Origin: HGM04593 sp964470845
Lineage (GTDB): Bacteria; Bacteroidota; Bacteroidia; Bacteroidales; Bacteroidaceae
Direction: 5' to 3'
Length of the DNA stretch: 32,959 nt
NCBI GenBank assembly: GCA_964470845.1
Contig: CAYYEL010000017.1
Coordinates: 1-32,959, forward strand
Below the pieces are notes generated by a model that was given only the letters and a program-made list of their open reading frames with translations, did not search any database and was not told where the DNA came from. Made by a program: the position numbers and the translations under genes. The stretch's first letter is position 1; every line of letters starts with the position of its first letter. Shown here one piece after another: positions 15,719 to 23,210 of this stretch.

Positions 15719-17266
15719 ATGGCCTACCGACTACTTTGGGCAGACGACGAGATAGAATATCTGAACGCCCACATAATATTTCTGCAATCAAAAGGCTACG
15801 AGGTAAAGAGCGTCAGCAACGGCCTCGACGCTATCGAGGCGTGCCGCGAAGAGGCATTCGACCTTGTGCTGCTCGACGAGAATATGCCGGGACTAAGCGG
15901 CCTTGAGACACTCGTGCAAATAAAAGAGATTCTGCCCGCCACCCCCATAGTAATGGTAACAAAGAGCGAAGAAGAGGATATTATGGAGCAGGCAATAGGC
16001 TCAAAGATAGCCGATTATCTGATAAAGCCCGTCAACCCCAACCAAATACTGCTTGCACTTAAAAAAAATATCCACCAACGCGAAATTGTAACCGAAAAGA
16101 CCAACAGTGCCTATCAACAGAATTTCGGAAAGTTGGGAATGCAAATATCCGACTCGTTGACAATAGAAGATTGGATAGACGTTCACCGCAAATTGGTATA
16201 TTGGGAATTTGAGCTCGAAAGCACCGACAACAGTATGCGCGAGATGCTTGCCTCGCAACGCGAGGAGGCCAACAATATGTTTGCACGCTTTGTAAAGAAG
16301 AACTATCTTAAATGGATAGGCAGCGAGCGCAGCGAGCGCCCTATGATGAGCCACGACCTTTTCCGCGAGCGTGTTTTTCCACTCATCGACCGTGGCGAGA
16401 AGGTGTTTCTCATTGTAATTGACAATTTCCGCTACGACCAATGGCGTGTGCTTGCGAGCGAGATTGGCGCCGACTTTTCAATCGAGGACGAGCTATACAC
16501 AAGCATCCTGCCCACAGCCACGCAGTATGCACGCAACGCAATATTCTCGGGCCTTATGCCCTCACAGATAAAGAGTATGTACCCCGACCTTTGGGTCGAT
16601 GAAGAGGAGGATGAGGGCAAGAACCTGAACGAGAAAATGCTCATCGAAACACAAATAGCACGTTACCGTCGTCGCGACACATTCTCGTACAACAAGGTGA
16701 TAAATTCAGGCTCGGCCGACAAATACATCGACACGATAAACAATCTGCAAGGCAACAACCTAAATGTTCTTGTGATGAATTTCATTGATATGCTCTCGCA
16801 CGCACGCACCGAGTCGATGATGGTGCGCGAGCTTGCCTCGAACGAGGCAGCCTATCGCTCAATAACCCTGTCGTGGATACGCCACTCGGCAGTAACACGT
16901 CTTTTCCGCTATCTTGCCGAGAGCGACTACACAGTGATTATCACCACCGACCACGGCAGTGTACAGGTGAGCAACCCCATAAAAGTAATAGGCGATAAGA
17001 ACACAAACACCAACCTGCGCTACAAGCTGGGCAAGACCCTAAATTACAACCCCAAAGAGGTGTTCGAGGTTAAAGAGCCCTCCAAGGCAATGCTCCCCGC
17101 GCCCAATGTAAGCACAAGCTACATTTTTGCCACGGGCGACGACTTTTTTGCCTACCCGAACAATTACAACCACTACGTATCGTACTACAAAGATACCTTT
17201 CAGCACGGTGGAATATCACTCGAAGAGATGCTTGTACCACTGATAACACTACGACCAAAAAAATGA
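15719..17266 (+). CDS. porX: PorX: response regulator fused to a PglZ/alkaline-phosphatase-fold domain
   Basis: A 515-residue two-domain regulator. The receiver domain (about 1-120) has acidic D9-D10 and phosphoacceptor Asp53 in LLDENMPG. After a helical linker (about 130-210) comes a PglZ domain of the alkaline-phosphatase fold: metal-binding Asp in VIDNFRYDQW, Thr nucleophile region LPTATQYARN near 266-268, TTDHGS, and FQHGG near the C-terminus. In Porphyromonas and Flavobacterium, PorX is phosphorylated by PorY, hydrolyses oligonucleotides and controls T9SS. It lies 60 bp after the SprE/PorW-like gene, and its stop overlaps the TsaE start by 4 bp (ATGA). No PorY kinase is in the window. 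Homologues also exist in Bacteroidota with little or no T9SS, so some functions may be separate. Confidence 0.92.
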   Translation: MAYRLLWADDEIEYLNAHIIFLQSKGYEVKSVSNGLDAIEACREEAFDLVLLDENMPGLSGLETLVQIKEILPATPIVMVTKSEEEDIMEQAIGSKIADYLIKPVNPNQILLALKKNIHQREIVTEKTNSAYQQNFGKLGMQISDSLTIEDWIDVHRKLVYWEFELESTDNSMREMLASQREEANNMFARFVKKNYLKWIGSERSERPMMSHDLFRERVFPLIDRGEKVFLIVIDNFRYDQWRVLASEIGADFSIEDELYTSILPTATQYARNAIFSGLMPSQIKSMYPDLWVDEEEDEGKNLNEKMLIETQIARYRRRDTFSYNKVINSGSADKYIDTINNLQGNNLNVLVMNFIDMLSHARTESMMVRELASNEAAYRSITLSWIRHSAVTRLFRYLAESDYTVIITTDHGSVQVSNPIKVIGDKNTNTNLRYKLGKTLNYNPKEVFEVKEPSKAMLPAPNVSTSYIFATGDDFFAYPNNYNHYVSYYKDTFQHGGISLEEMLVPLITLRPKK

Positions 17267-17703
17267 TCGAACAGATGAACAAACAGACAATAAACATCGA
17301 CGGCCTCGACGGTTACGCACAGGCGGCAGCCGCATTTATCGCAGCAATGGGCAACAAACGCATATTTGCCTTTTACGGCAGTATGGGTGCCGGAAAGACT
17401 ACATTCATAAAAGCCGTTTGCGAGGCAATGGGGGTCGAGGACGCCATAAACTCACCCACATTTGCCATAGTAAACGAATACGAGGATGCACAATGCGAGA
17501 CCATATACCATTTCGACTTCTACCGCATAAAAAACATAGCCGAGGTATATAATATGGGCTACGAGGAGTACCTCTACAGCAACGCCTATTGCTTCATTGA
17601 GTGGCCCGAACTGATAGAAGAGCTTCTGCCCGAAGAGACCGTAAAAGTAACCATCGAAGAGAGTGCCGATGGCCGACGTATAGTAACAATGGAAAATAAA
17701 TAA
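17263..17703 (+). CDS. tsaE: TsaE, ATPase of tRNA t6A37 synthesis
   Basis: A 146-residue P-loop ATPase that works with TsaB and TsaD to make N6-threonylcarbamoyladenosine at position 37 of ANN-decoding tRNAs. It has Walker A YGSMGAGKTT (about 39-48), then INSPTFAIVNEYE, the YHFDFYRI segment and a WPE motif (FIEWPELIEELLP), all typical of TsaE. The length is as expected. The start overlaps the PorX stop (ATGA), so translation is probably coupled; an in-frame ATG 12 nt downstream is the alternative. The link to PorX seems to be one of operon position rather than shared pathway. Confidence 0.93.
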   Translation: MIEQMNKQTINIDGLDGYAQAAAAFIAAMGNKRIFAFYGSMGAGKTTFIKAVCEAMGVEDAINSPTFAIVNEYEDAQCETIYHFDFYRIKNIAEVYNMGYEEYLYSNAYCFIEWPELIEELLPEETVKVTIEESADGRRIVTMENK

Positions 17704-17707
17704 AGAT

Positions 17708-18028
17708 ATGAAAATCAACGCAAACGCATCGGGAACAAGAACCATAGAGATTGACGAGCAACAACTGCGCACCATACAAAAATACTCGCTTTTCGAGCGT
17801 ATAGCAGGCAGCACGGGCATTGTCGATGAAGAGTCGCTCGAAAAACTGCGCTGCACAGTGCGCTCGCTCATTGCTTCGCAAGAGGAGGACAGCAAAGCAC
17901 TATTACAGCTTGCCCTTGTCCTGTACAACGACAATATGAAGTCATTCGGGCTATGCAATCTGATAGAGTGCTACAACAACTGGCTGGCACAGCAACCACA
18001 AGAAGAGCCCGCAAACGAGCAAGAATAA
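17708..18028 (+). CDS. Conserved-looking hypothetical protein, 106 aa
   Basis: A small soluble protein I do not recognise. It begins MKINANASGTRTIEIDEQQL and is mostly helical, with EESLEKLRCTVRSLIASQEE and SKALLQLALVLYNDNMKSFG suggesting an amphipathic helical bundle, and ends in a Gln/Glu-rich tail. No signal peptide or membrane segment is seen. It lies 4 bp after tsaE, and its TAA overlaps the ATG of the YgiQ-type gene by one base (TAATG). This tight packing, and base use like its neighbours, argue that it is a real gene. No function can be assigned. Confidence 0.75.
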   Translation: MKINANASGTRTIEIDEQQLRTIQKYSLFERIAGSTGIVDEESLEKLRCTVRSLIASQEEDSKALLQLALVLYNDNMKSFGLCNLIECYNNWLAQQPQEEPANEQE

Positions 18029-19875
18029 TGACCCAAAGAAAAATCACCGATTGGCTACCCACCACACGCAAAGAGGCACAAATGCGCGGTTGGGAGCAGA
18101 TGGACGTTGTCATCTTCAGTGGCGACGCCTACGTCGATCATCCCTCATTCGGAGCAGCCGTCATCGGCCGTCTGTTAGAGGCCGAGGGGCTGCGTGTGGC
18201 CATTGTCCCCCAACCCAATTGGCAGGACGACCTGCGCGACTTTAAAAAGATGGGACGTCCGCGTCTGTTCTTTGGAATCTCGGCCGGTTGTATGGACTCG
18301 ATGGTCAACAAATACACCGCAGCCAAGCGCTTCCGCAGCGAGGATGCCTACTCGCCCGACGGCAAGCACAGTATGCGACCCGAATATGCCACCACAGTCT
18401 ATTCCAATGCACTAAAAAGCCTGTTCCCCGACGCTCCCGTGCTCATCGGAGGCATTGAGGCGTCGATGCGCCGCTTCACACACTACGACTATTGGCAGGA
18501 CAGCCTGAAAAAGAGCATCCTCGTCGATAGCAAGGCCGATATTTTAGTCTATGGTATGGGCGAGCAACCCATTCTTGCCATTGTAGATGCAATGCGACAC
18601 GAGCTCGACACAAGCGGCGCAGAATATATCACAGCGCAACGCGCCCGCGAAATTACAGCCCACATTCCACAAACGGGACATCTTGTAAAGAGCATTACGG
18701 CGAGCGAGAGCGACAGCCTGCTATTCTCGCACGAAGAGTGCACGAAAAGCAAGGAGAAACAAGCGGCCAATTTTCTTGCAATAGAAAAAGAGTCGAACCG
18801 CGTAAACGCCCGCCGCCTCATTCAGCCTTGCGACCAAGGGGCAATAGTGGTGAACCCACCCTTTGCCACAATGACCACCGAACAGCTCGACCACAGTTTC
18901 GACCTACCCTACACACGCCTGCCCCATCCCAAATACAACGGCAAGCGCATCCCCGCCTATGATATGATAAAATTCTCGGTCAACATACATCGAGGCTGTT
19001 TCGGCGGATGCGCATTCTGCACAATATCGGCCCATCAAGGCAAATTTGTCGCCAATCGCAGCGAAGAGAGCATTCTGCGCGAGGTTAAAGAGATTGCCAA
19101 GCTCCCCGACTTTAAAGGCTATCTGAGCGACCTTGGAGGCCCTTCGGCTAATATGTATATGATGCACGGACGCAACAAGGCAGCCTGTACAAAATGTTCG
19201 CGCCCATCGTGCATACAGCCCAAGGTGTGCCCCAACCTTAATATAGACCACAAGCCACTCATCGAGCTTTACCGCAAGGTGGATGCCCTGCCGCAGATAA
19301 AGAAAAGCTTCATCGGAAGCGGTGTACGCTACGATATGTTACTGCACAAGAGTGGCGACAAGGCCATTGACGAGGCCTCGGCACAATACACCGAAGAACT
19401 CATAAAGAATCACGTCAGCGGCCGTCTGAAGGTTGCCCCCGAGCACACCGCCGACAATGTGCTGCGCCTTATGCGCAAGCCCTCATTTGCACTGTTCCAC
19501 GAGTTTAAGCGTCTTTTCGACCGTATAAACAACGCCCACAATCTGAATCAGCAGATTGTACCCTATTTTATAAGCAGCCACCCGGGCAGCACACTCGAAA
19601 GTATGGCCGAGCTTGCAGCCGAAACGCGGCGTCTGAATTTTCACCTTGAGCAGGTGCAGGACTTTACTCCCACGCCAATGACAATGGCCACCGAGATGTA
19701 CTACACAGGTATTAACCCCGAGACAGGCGAGAAGGTCTTTTGCGCACGCACAATGCGCGACAAAGAAGCCCAACGAATGTTCTTCTTCTGGTACAAGCCC
19801 GAGGAGCGCCGACATCTGCGCGACACACTCAAACGCTTGGGTCGCAACGACCTTATAAAGAAAATGGGTATGTAA
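18028..19875 (+). CDS. ygiQ: YgiQ-family radical SAM protein
   Basis: A 615-residue protein of the YgiQ family (UPF0313), whose reaction is not established. An N-terminal B12-binding-like segment (MDVVIFSGDAYVDHPSFG, FFGISAGCMDSMVNKYTA, GGIEASMRRFTHYDYW) precedes the radical SAM core with C324-x3-C328-x2-C331 in HRGCFGGCAFC, the ligands of the 4Fe-4S cluster. A second Cys group follows (ACTKCSRPSCIQPKVC). The ATG at 18028 is preferred because it directly yields the conserved MTQRKITDWLPTTR start and overlaps the upstream stop by one base; the longer frame from 17953 adds 25 residues inside the previous gene. It is the last gene of the cluster, and its stop codon lies inside the palindromic terminator. 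Confidence 0.92.
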   Translation: MTQRKITDWLPTTRKEAQMRGWEQMDVVIFSGDAYVDHPSFGAAVIGRLLEAEGLRVAIVPQPNWQDDLRDFKKMGRPRLFFGISAGCMDSMVNKYTAAKRFRSEDAYSPDGKHSMRPEYATTVYSNALKSLFPDAPVLIGGIEASMRRFTHYDYWQDSLKKSILVDSKADILVYGMGEQPILAIVDAMRHELDTSGAEYITAQRAREITAHIPQTGHLVKSITASESDSLLFSHEECTKSKEKQAANFLAIEKESNRVNARRLIQPCDQGAIVVNPPFATMTTEQLDHSFDLPYTRLPHPKYNGKRIPAYDMIKFSVNIHRGCFGGCAFCTISAHQGKFVANRSEESILREVKEIAKLPDFKGYLSDLGGPSANMYMMHGRNKAACTKCSRPSCIQPKVCPNLNIDHKPLIELYRKVDALPQIKKSFIGSGVRYDMLLHKSGDKAIDEASAQYTEELIKNHVSGRLKVAPEHTADNVLRLMRKPSFALFHEFKRLFDRINNAHNLNQQIVPYFISSHPGSTLESMAELAAETRRLNFHLEQVQDFTPTPMTMATEMYYTGINPETGEKVFCARTMRDKEAQRMFFFWYKPEERRHLRDTLKRLGRNDLIKKMGM

Positions 19876-19929
19876 TCATATAGAATAATAGCCGACCTTT
19901 AAAGGTCGGCTATTATTCTATATGATTAC
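19872..19929. terminator. 58-bp perfect palindrome, bidirectional terminator containing both stop codons
   Basis: Arms of 29 bp (19872-19900 and 19901-19929) are perfectly complementary with no spacer. The GC-rich core is GCCGACCTTT-AAAGGTCGGC, flanked by AT-rich stretches that act as A/T tracts for both directions. The TAA of the YgiQ-type gene (19873-19875) and the TAA of the rubredoxin gene (19926-19928, minus strand) occupy mirror positions. It therefore ends two convergent transcripts with almost no spacer. Confidence 0.9.
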
Positions 19930-20090
19930 TCCTCAACGGGCTCAAAATCCTCTTTTGTTACACCACACAAGGGACACACCCAATCATCGGGAATATTCTC
20001 AAACGCTGTTCCGGGCTCAATGCCGCCCTCGGGGTCGCCTATCTCGGGGTCATAAACCCATTGGCACACTGTACATACATACTTTTTCAT
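19926..20090 (-). CDS. Rubredoxin
   Basis: A complete 54-residue rubredoxin, a small cytoplasmic one-iron electron carrier. The iron ligands are C6-x2-C9 (VCTVC) and C39-x2-C42 (VCPLC). The usual WVYDPEIGDPEGGIEPGT and IPDDWVCPLCG segments are intact, as in rubredoxins that serve peroxide or superoxide reduction and other anaerobic redox enzymes. The stop codon lies within the palindromic terminator. The start is 68 bp downstream of the sirtuin stop, so it may share that transcript. No clear partner reductase is nearby. Confidence 0.96.
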   Translation of the reverse strand: MKKYVCTVCQWVYDPEIGDPEGGIEPGTAFENIPDDWVCPLCGVTKEDFEPVEE

Positions 20091-20158
20091 ACTTTTAAAT
20101 TTTAGTTTACATTATAATTATAACAAATTATTTCAATATTTGTTTTTGAAAAGGCTGT

Positions 20159-20854
20159 TTACAGATACTTTTCTATTATCTCCTTAATACCCTCGGAAGC
20201 ACCCTTTTTAATGGCTGTAACGCTGCGTACACCGCGCACCTCAACGTCATTAGGATCGACAAGGAATACAGGAACGCCACTCGGCACATAATTCAAGAGG
20301 CCTGCTGCCGGATATACATTGAGCGAGGTACCCACAATTATAAATATATCAATATCGCTGAGCGCATCAATGGCATCCTCAATACGGGGTACAGCCTCGC
20401 CGAACCACACGATAAATGGCCGCAACTGCGAACCGTCGGCTGCTCTGTCGCCAAGCTGAATATCGGGTGCATAGGGCGACAGCTGAACCACTTGCGTTAC
20501 ATCGTGTGGTGCACGGGTCGAACAGGCCTTCATAAGCTCGCCGTGCAGATGTATAACGCCTGCCGAGCCTGCCCGCTCGTGCAGATCATCTACATTCTGG
20601 GTAATTACCGTTACATTATGCTTCTGCTGAAGCTGCGCAATTAGTTTATGTCCTAAATTCGGCTCTTTTGTCAATAGCTCGCGACGACGTTTGTTGTAGA
20701 ATTCGAGCACAAGAGAGGGATTGGCCACATATCCCTCGATGGTCGCCACCTGCTCCACCGGATATTCGTCCCACATTCCGTTGCCTCCACGGAACGTACT
20801 GAGGCCGCTCTCGACACTCATTCCTGCACCTGTAAGTATTGCTATCTTCTTCAT
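20159..20854 (-). CDS. cobB: Sir2-family NAD-dependent protein deacylase without zinc cysteines
   Basis: A 231-residue sirtuin, which removes acyl groups from lysines using NAD. It has the NAD-binding GAGMSVESGLSTFR, TQNVDDLHERAG, the catalytic His in HLHGE, GSQLRPFIVWFGEAVP and GTSLNVYPA. FYNKRRREL carries the Tyr-xx-Arg pattern of class III (SIRT5/CobB-like) enzymes that prefer succinyl or malonyl groups (inference). The zinc-ribbon region (KACSTRAPHDVTQ...) has one Cys instead of four. The ATG at 20852-20854 begins MKKIAILTGAGMS, the normal family start; an upstream start at 20908 adds 18 residues lacking family similarity. It has its own promoter candidate at 21013-21043. Confidence 0.93.
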   Translation of the reverse strand: MKKIAILTGAGMSVESGLSTFRGGNGMWDEYPVEQVATIEGYVANPSLVLEFYNKRRRELLTKEPNLGHKLIAQLQQKHNVTVITQNVDDLHERAGSAGVIHLHGELMKACSTRAPHDVTQVVQLSPYAPDIQLGDRAADGSQLRPFIVWFGEAVPRIEDAIDALSDIDIFIIVGTSLNVYPAAGLLNYVPSGVPVFLVDPNDVEVRGVRSVTAIKKGASEGIKEIIEKYL

Positions 20855-21012
20855 TATATCACTGATTAAACGAACAAACCATAGAAAGGTTTTTCTATAT
20901 TTTTGCAACTATTGGTGTCCGATATTTTTTTACATTTATGCCTTATTTCCTATATTATACCTTTCTTTGTTTATTTCTTCCTACTTTTCGTGCCGACAAA
21001 ACACCGCTTCTG

Positions 21013-21043
21013 CAAATGTAGAATAAATAAACAACCGCCCCAA
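21013..21043 (-). promoter_or_regulatory. Bacteroides-type promoter for the sirtuin gene
   Basis: On the minus strand the -7 box TACATTTG (21020 down to 21013) matches TAnnTTTG exactly and the -33 TTG lies at 21043-21041, 20 nt upstream. Transcription would start near 21007, leaving a leader of about 150 nt before the sirtuin ATG. Nothing else is evident in the 20855-21064 spacer. Confidence 0.5.
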
Positions 21044-21065
21044 TCCTATTATGTTAATTTATACA

Positions 21066-21097
21066 AAAAATGCACCCCGATTTCAGGGTGCATTTTT
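21066..21097 (-). terminator. Rho-independent terminator of the SusC/SusD operon
   Basis: A 12-bp perfect stem (AAAAATGCACCC with GGGTGCATTTTT) encloses an 8-nt loop, followed on the minus strand by a T run. It lies 20 bp after the stop of the second SusD gene and closes the operon. Confidence 0.85.
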
Positions 21098-21116
21098 AAG
21101 CTATATGATGCCAATA

Positions 21117-23141
21117 TTATTCAGTCGCGGGAACATCAATCTTGGCGCTTCCGGGAAGGGGAAGATACCAATTCTGCTCATTCTGAAGCATATTGTACAA
21201 TCCATTGTCAAACTCGTAATCGACGCAGTGTATATTACACTCGTTCTTATACTCACGACCTGCTACACGCTTAGCAAGAACATCCTGCCAATTGGGTGCA
21301 CCGCACTTCTGAGCAAATTTTGCGAAACGGATAAGGTCGCCGAAACGGTTACCCTCGAAACAGAACTCAAGAGCAAGCTCATCGAGCAGAAGGGCTGTTG
21401 TGTATTTTATTGTATCAATACGCTCAAGCGAACCGATAACAGCAGCCGAGTCAACACCCTCGGTCAACATACCAAAGTAAGCTGCGATGTTCTCACCTGT
21501 GGGAGCATAGTAGATATTCTTGGCTGTGTAGCCCGAACCGCGTGAGTGGAGACCTCTGTTTTGCGGAGCACCTACACCACCATCACCCATCATATCCGAG
21601 AAGTCATACTCTACCTTATCGAATGTTTTAGGAGTGATAACGATTGAGTCGCTACCTGCTGCATTCAATATGGGATTACCCTCCTCGTCAACAACAGTTG
21701 TTGTATCGGCGGGAACGTAATTGTATCTAAGCTCATAGTTTTCGTTCAGTCCGGTTGCCAATGTTACCATAGCAAGAAGGTCGGCATTATCAATGCCCTC
21801 TACTGCTGCCATACCCAAGAGAGCCTCGGCAAAGCGTGCATAGAGCATCTCGGCACGGTAGAATGTTACGTGGTCGGTAACATCATCGGTCATAAGCATA
21901 TTTACACCATTCATATTACCTATTCGGCCGTTATTGTACTTACCGATGATATTGTCATACTGAGCCTCGGTCTCAAAATCCAACTGCGAACCTGTTACGG
22001 CAAAACGACGAAGGTCGCCACGATAAAGCTCGCCCTCGGTAATATACTTGGGGGCCTCGGCAGGCTTGCTCTCATCGTAGTAGGTATAAACCTGACGGTC
22101 GCTAAGGCCGATGTAACCGGGAGCTGCGCTCACTTGTGCTGCACCTACAACCTTGGGAGCAAAAATATCGTTCAATCCCGACATAATACCAACCGATGTC
22201 GATGACTCCATGGGAACACCAAAGAATCCGTTACCGGTATTAGTCAACGCATCTGCATCGAACTGGGGCGAGTAGGAGTTCATAATACCTGTAAATTTAT
22301 CGTTGTACTCTACAGAATTATTTATGTCGTAGAATTTACGAGAGACACTTGAGTTGTTGTACTGTGGTGTGTTCATCAAAGAGTTGTAGAAGTACTCGGC
22401 AGCCAACTTATAGTCGCCGGGATTACCACGCCACAAGTGAAGCTCACCAAGAAGAGCGCGGATGGGCATAAACATATTGGCAGTGTGCATATTCAGACCA
22501 CCTACCTTGATACCACTCCACACAGGCATAGGATAGAGACGAGGATTCTCATAAGGTGTAAGGTCGTCGATGAGCAACGACACAATCTCGTCGCGGGTCT
22601 TCATAGGCTGAGCCATTACATCTGTTGCAGCTTGGTGGCTGAGGATGGGCTCAGTGAAATAGGGCACGCTACCATAGTTAATGGCGAGCTGCAAGTAAGT
22701 CCAAGCACGGAGACTCTTTACTGCAACAAACTCGCGAAGCATCAGTTTCTGGTTACTGCGCTCAATTGTCGTATCTACACGTGAAAGGAACACGTTGCAA
22801 TTATTGATTATTGAATAGTAATCCTTTACTGCAAGATAGGGGTTCTCAAGGTCAAATTCAAAATTAGAAAGCCCTTGAATATCCATCACAGCCTTACCGG
22901 GATTCGATACTACAAGGTCGCCACGAAGCTCACCAAGAAGCACGTGTCGGTCGGCGATATTCTGCACCGACTTTACAATACCAAGCACCGAATAAACCGA
23001 GTCGTTAAGGGTAAGGTCGTTGAACTCGTTGTCAACACGGGTGGTGTCAATTTCGAGCATATCTTCGCAAGAGCTCATAAACAGGGCGCCGCTCAAGAGA
23101 AGACACAAAGTATAAATAATATTCTTTTTCATTGTTTTCAA
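21117..23141 (-). CDS. SusD/RagB-family outer-membrane lipoprotein (second pair)
   Basis: A 674-residue surface lipoprotein that caps the barrel of its SusC partner and binds the incoming glycan or peptide. The signal (LCLLLSGALFMSSC) ends in a lipobox Cys near residue 25. Family sequence includes VLLGELRGDLV, WTYLQLAINYGSVPYFTEPIL, and the C-terminal EFCFEGNRFGDLIRFAKFA, in which the protein packs against SusC. The length is slightly above the usual 500-600 residues, with an insert around 480-560. An ATG three codons downstream of the one chosen is an alternative start. It follows the second SusC by 69 bp that contain a GC-rich hairpin, and is the last gene before the terminator. Confidence 0.94.
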   Translation of the reverse strand: MKTMKKNIIYTLCLLLSGALFMSSCEDMLEIDTTRVDNEFNDLTLNDSVYSVLGIVKSVQNIADRHVLLGELRGDLVVSNPGKAVMDIQGLSNFEFDLENPYLAVKDYYSIINNCNVFLSRVDTTIERSNQKLMLREFVAVKSLRAWTYLQLAINYGSVPYFTEPILSHQAATDVMAQPMKTRDEIVSLLIDDLTPYENPRLYPMPVWSGIKVGGLNMHTANMFMPIRALLGELHLWRGNPGDYKLAAEYFYNSLMNTPQYNNSSVSRKFYDINNSVEYNDKFTGIMNSYSPQFDADALTNTGNGFFGVPMESSTSVGIMSGLNDIFAPKVVGAAQVSAAPGYIGLSDRQVYTYYDESKPAEAPKYITEGELYRGDLRRFAVTGSQLDFETEAQYDNIIGKYNNGRIGNMNGVNMLMTDDVTDHVTFYRAEMLYARFAEALLGMAAVEGIDNADLLAMVTLATGLNENYELRYNYVPADTTTVVDEEGNPILNAAGSDSIVITPKTFDKVEYDFSDMMGDGGVGAPQNRGLHSRGSGYTAKNIYYAPTGENIAAYFGMLTEGVDSAAVIGSLERIDTIKYTTALLLDELALEFCFEGNRFGDLIRFAKFAQKCGAPNWQDVLAKRVAGREYKNECNIHCVDYEFDNGLYNMLQNEQNWYLPLPGSAKIDVPATE

Positions 23142-23165
23142 GTATTTATGTTCCTTTGCTGCCTC

Positions 23166-23189
23166 GGGGGAGGGAGAGAGCCCGCCCCC
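23166..23189 (-). other. GC-rich intercistronic hairpin between SusC and SusD (second pair)
   Basis: Five G/C pairs, one mismatch and three more G/C pairs close a six-base loop in the spacer between the SusC stop and SusD start. No T run follows. A processing or mRNA-stability element is more likely than a terminator. Confidence 0.45.
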
Positions 23190-23210
23190 AAAGCGCTCGG
23201 GATAAGTTCA

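Noticed and set aside
19872..19929. The palindrome as an attachment site, origin or insertion-element end
   Set aside because: Its position between convergent stops with a GC core and AT-rich flanks fits a bidirectional terminator, and no recombinase or replication gene is near.
20903..21274. Plus-strand frames between the sirtuin and SusD genes
   Set aside because: They run across the sirtuin promoter, the operon terminator and the antisense of SusD, and show no protein-like features.
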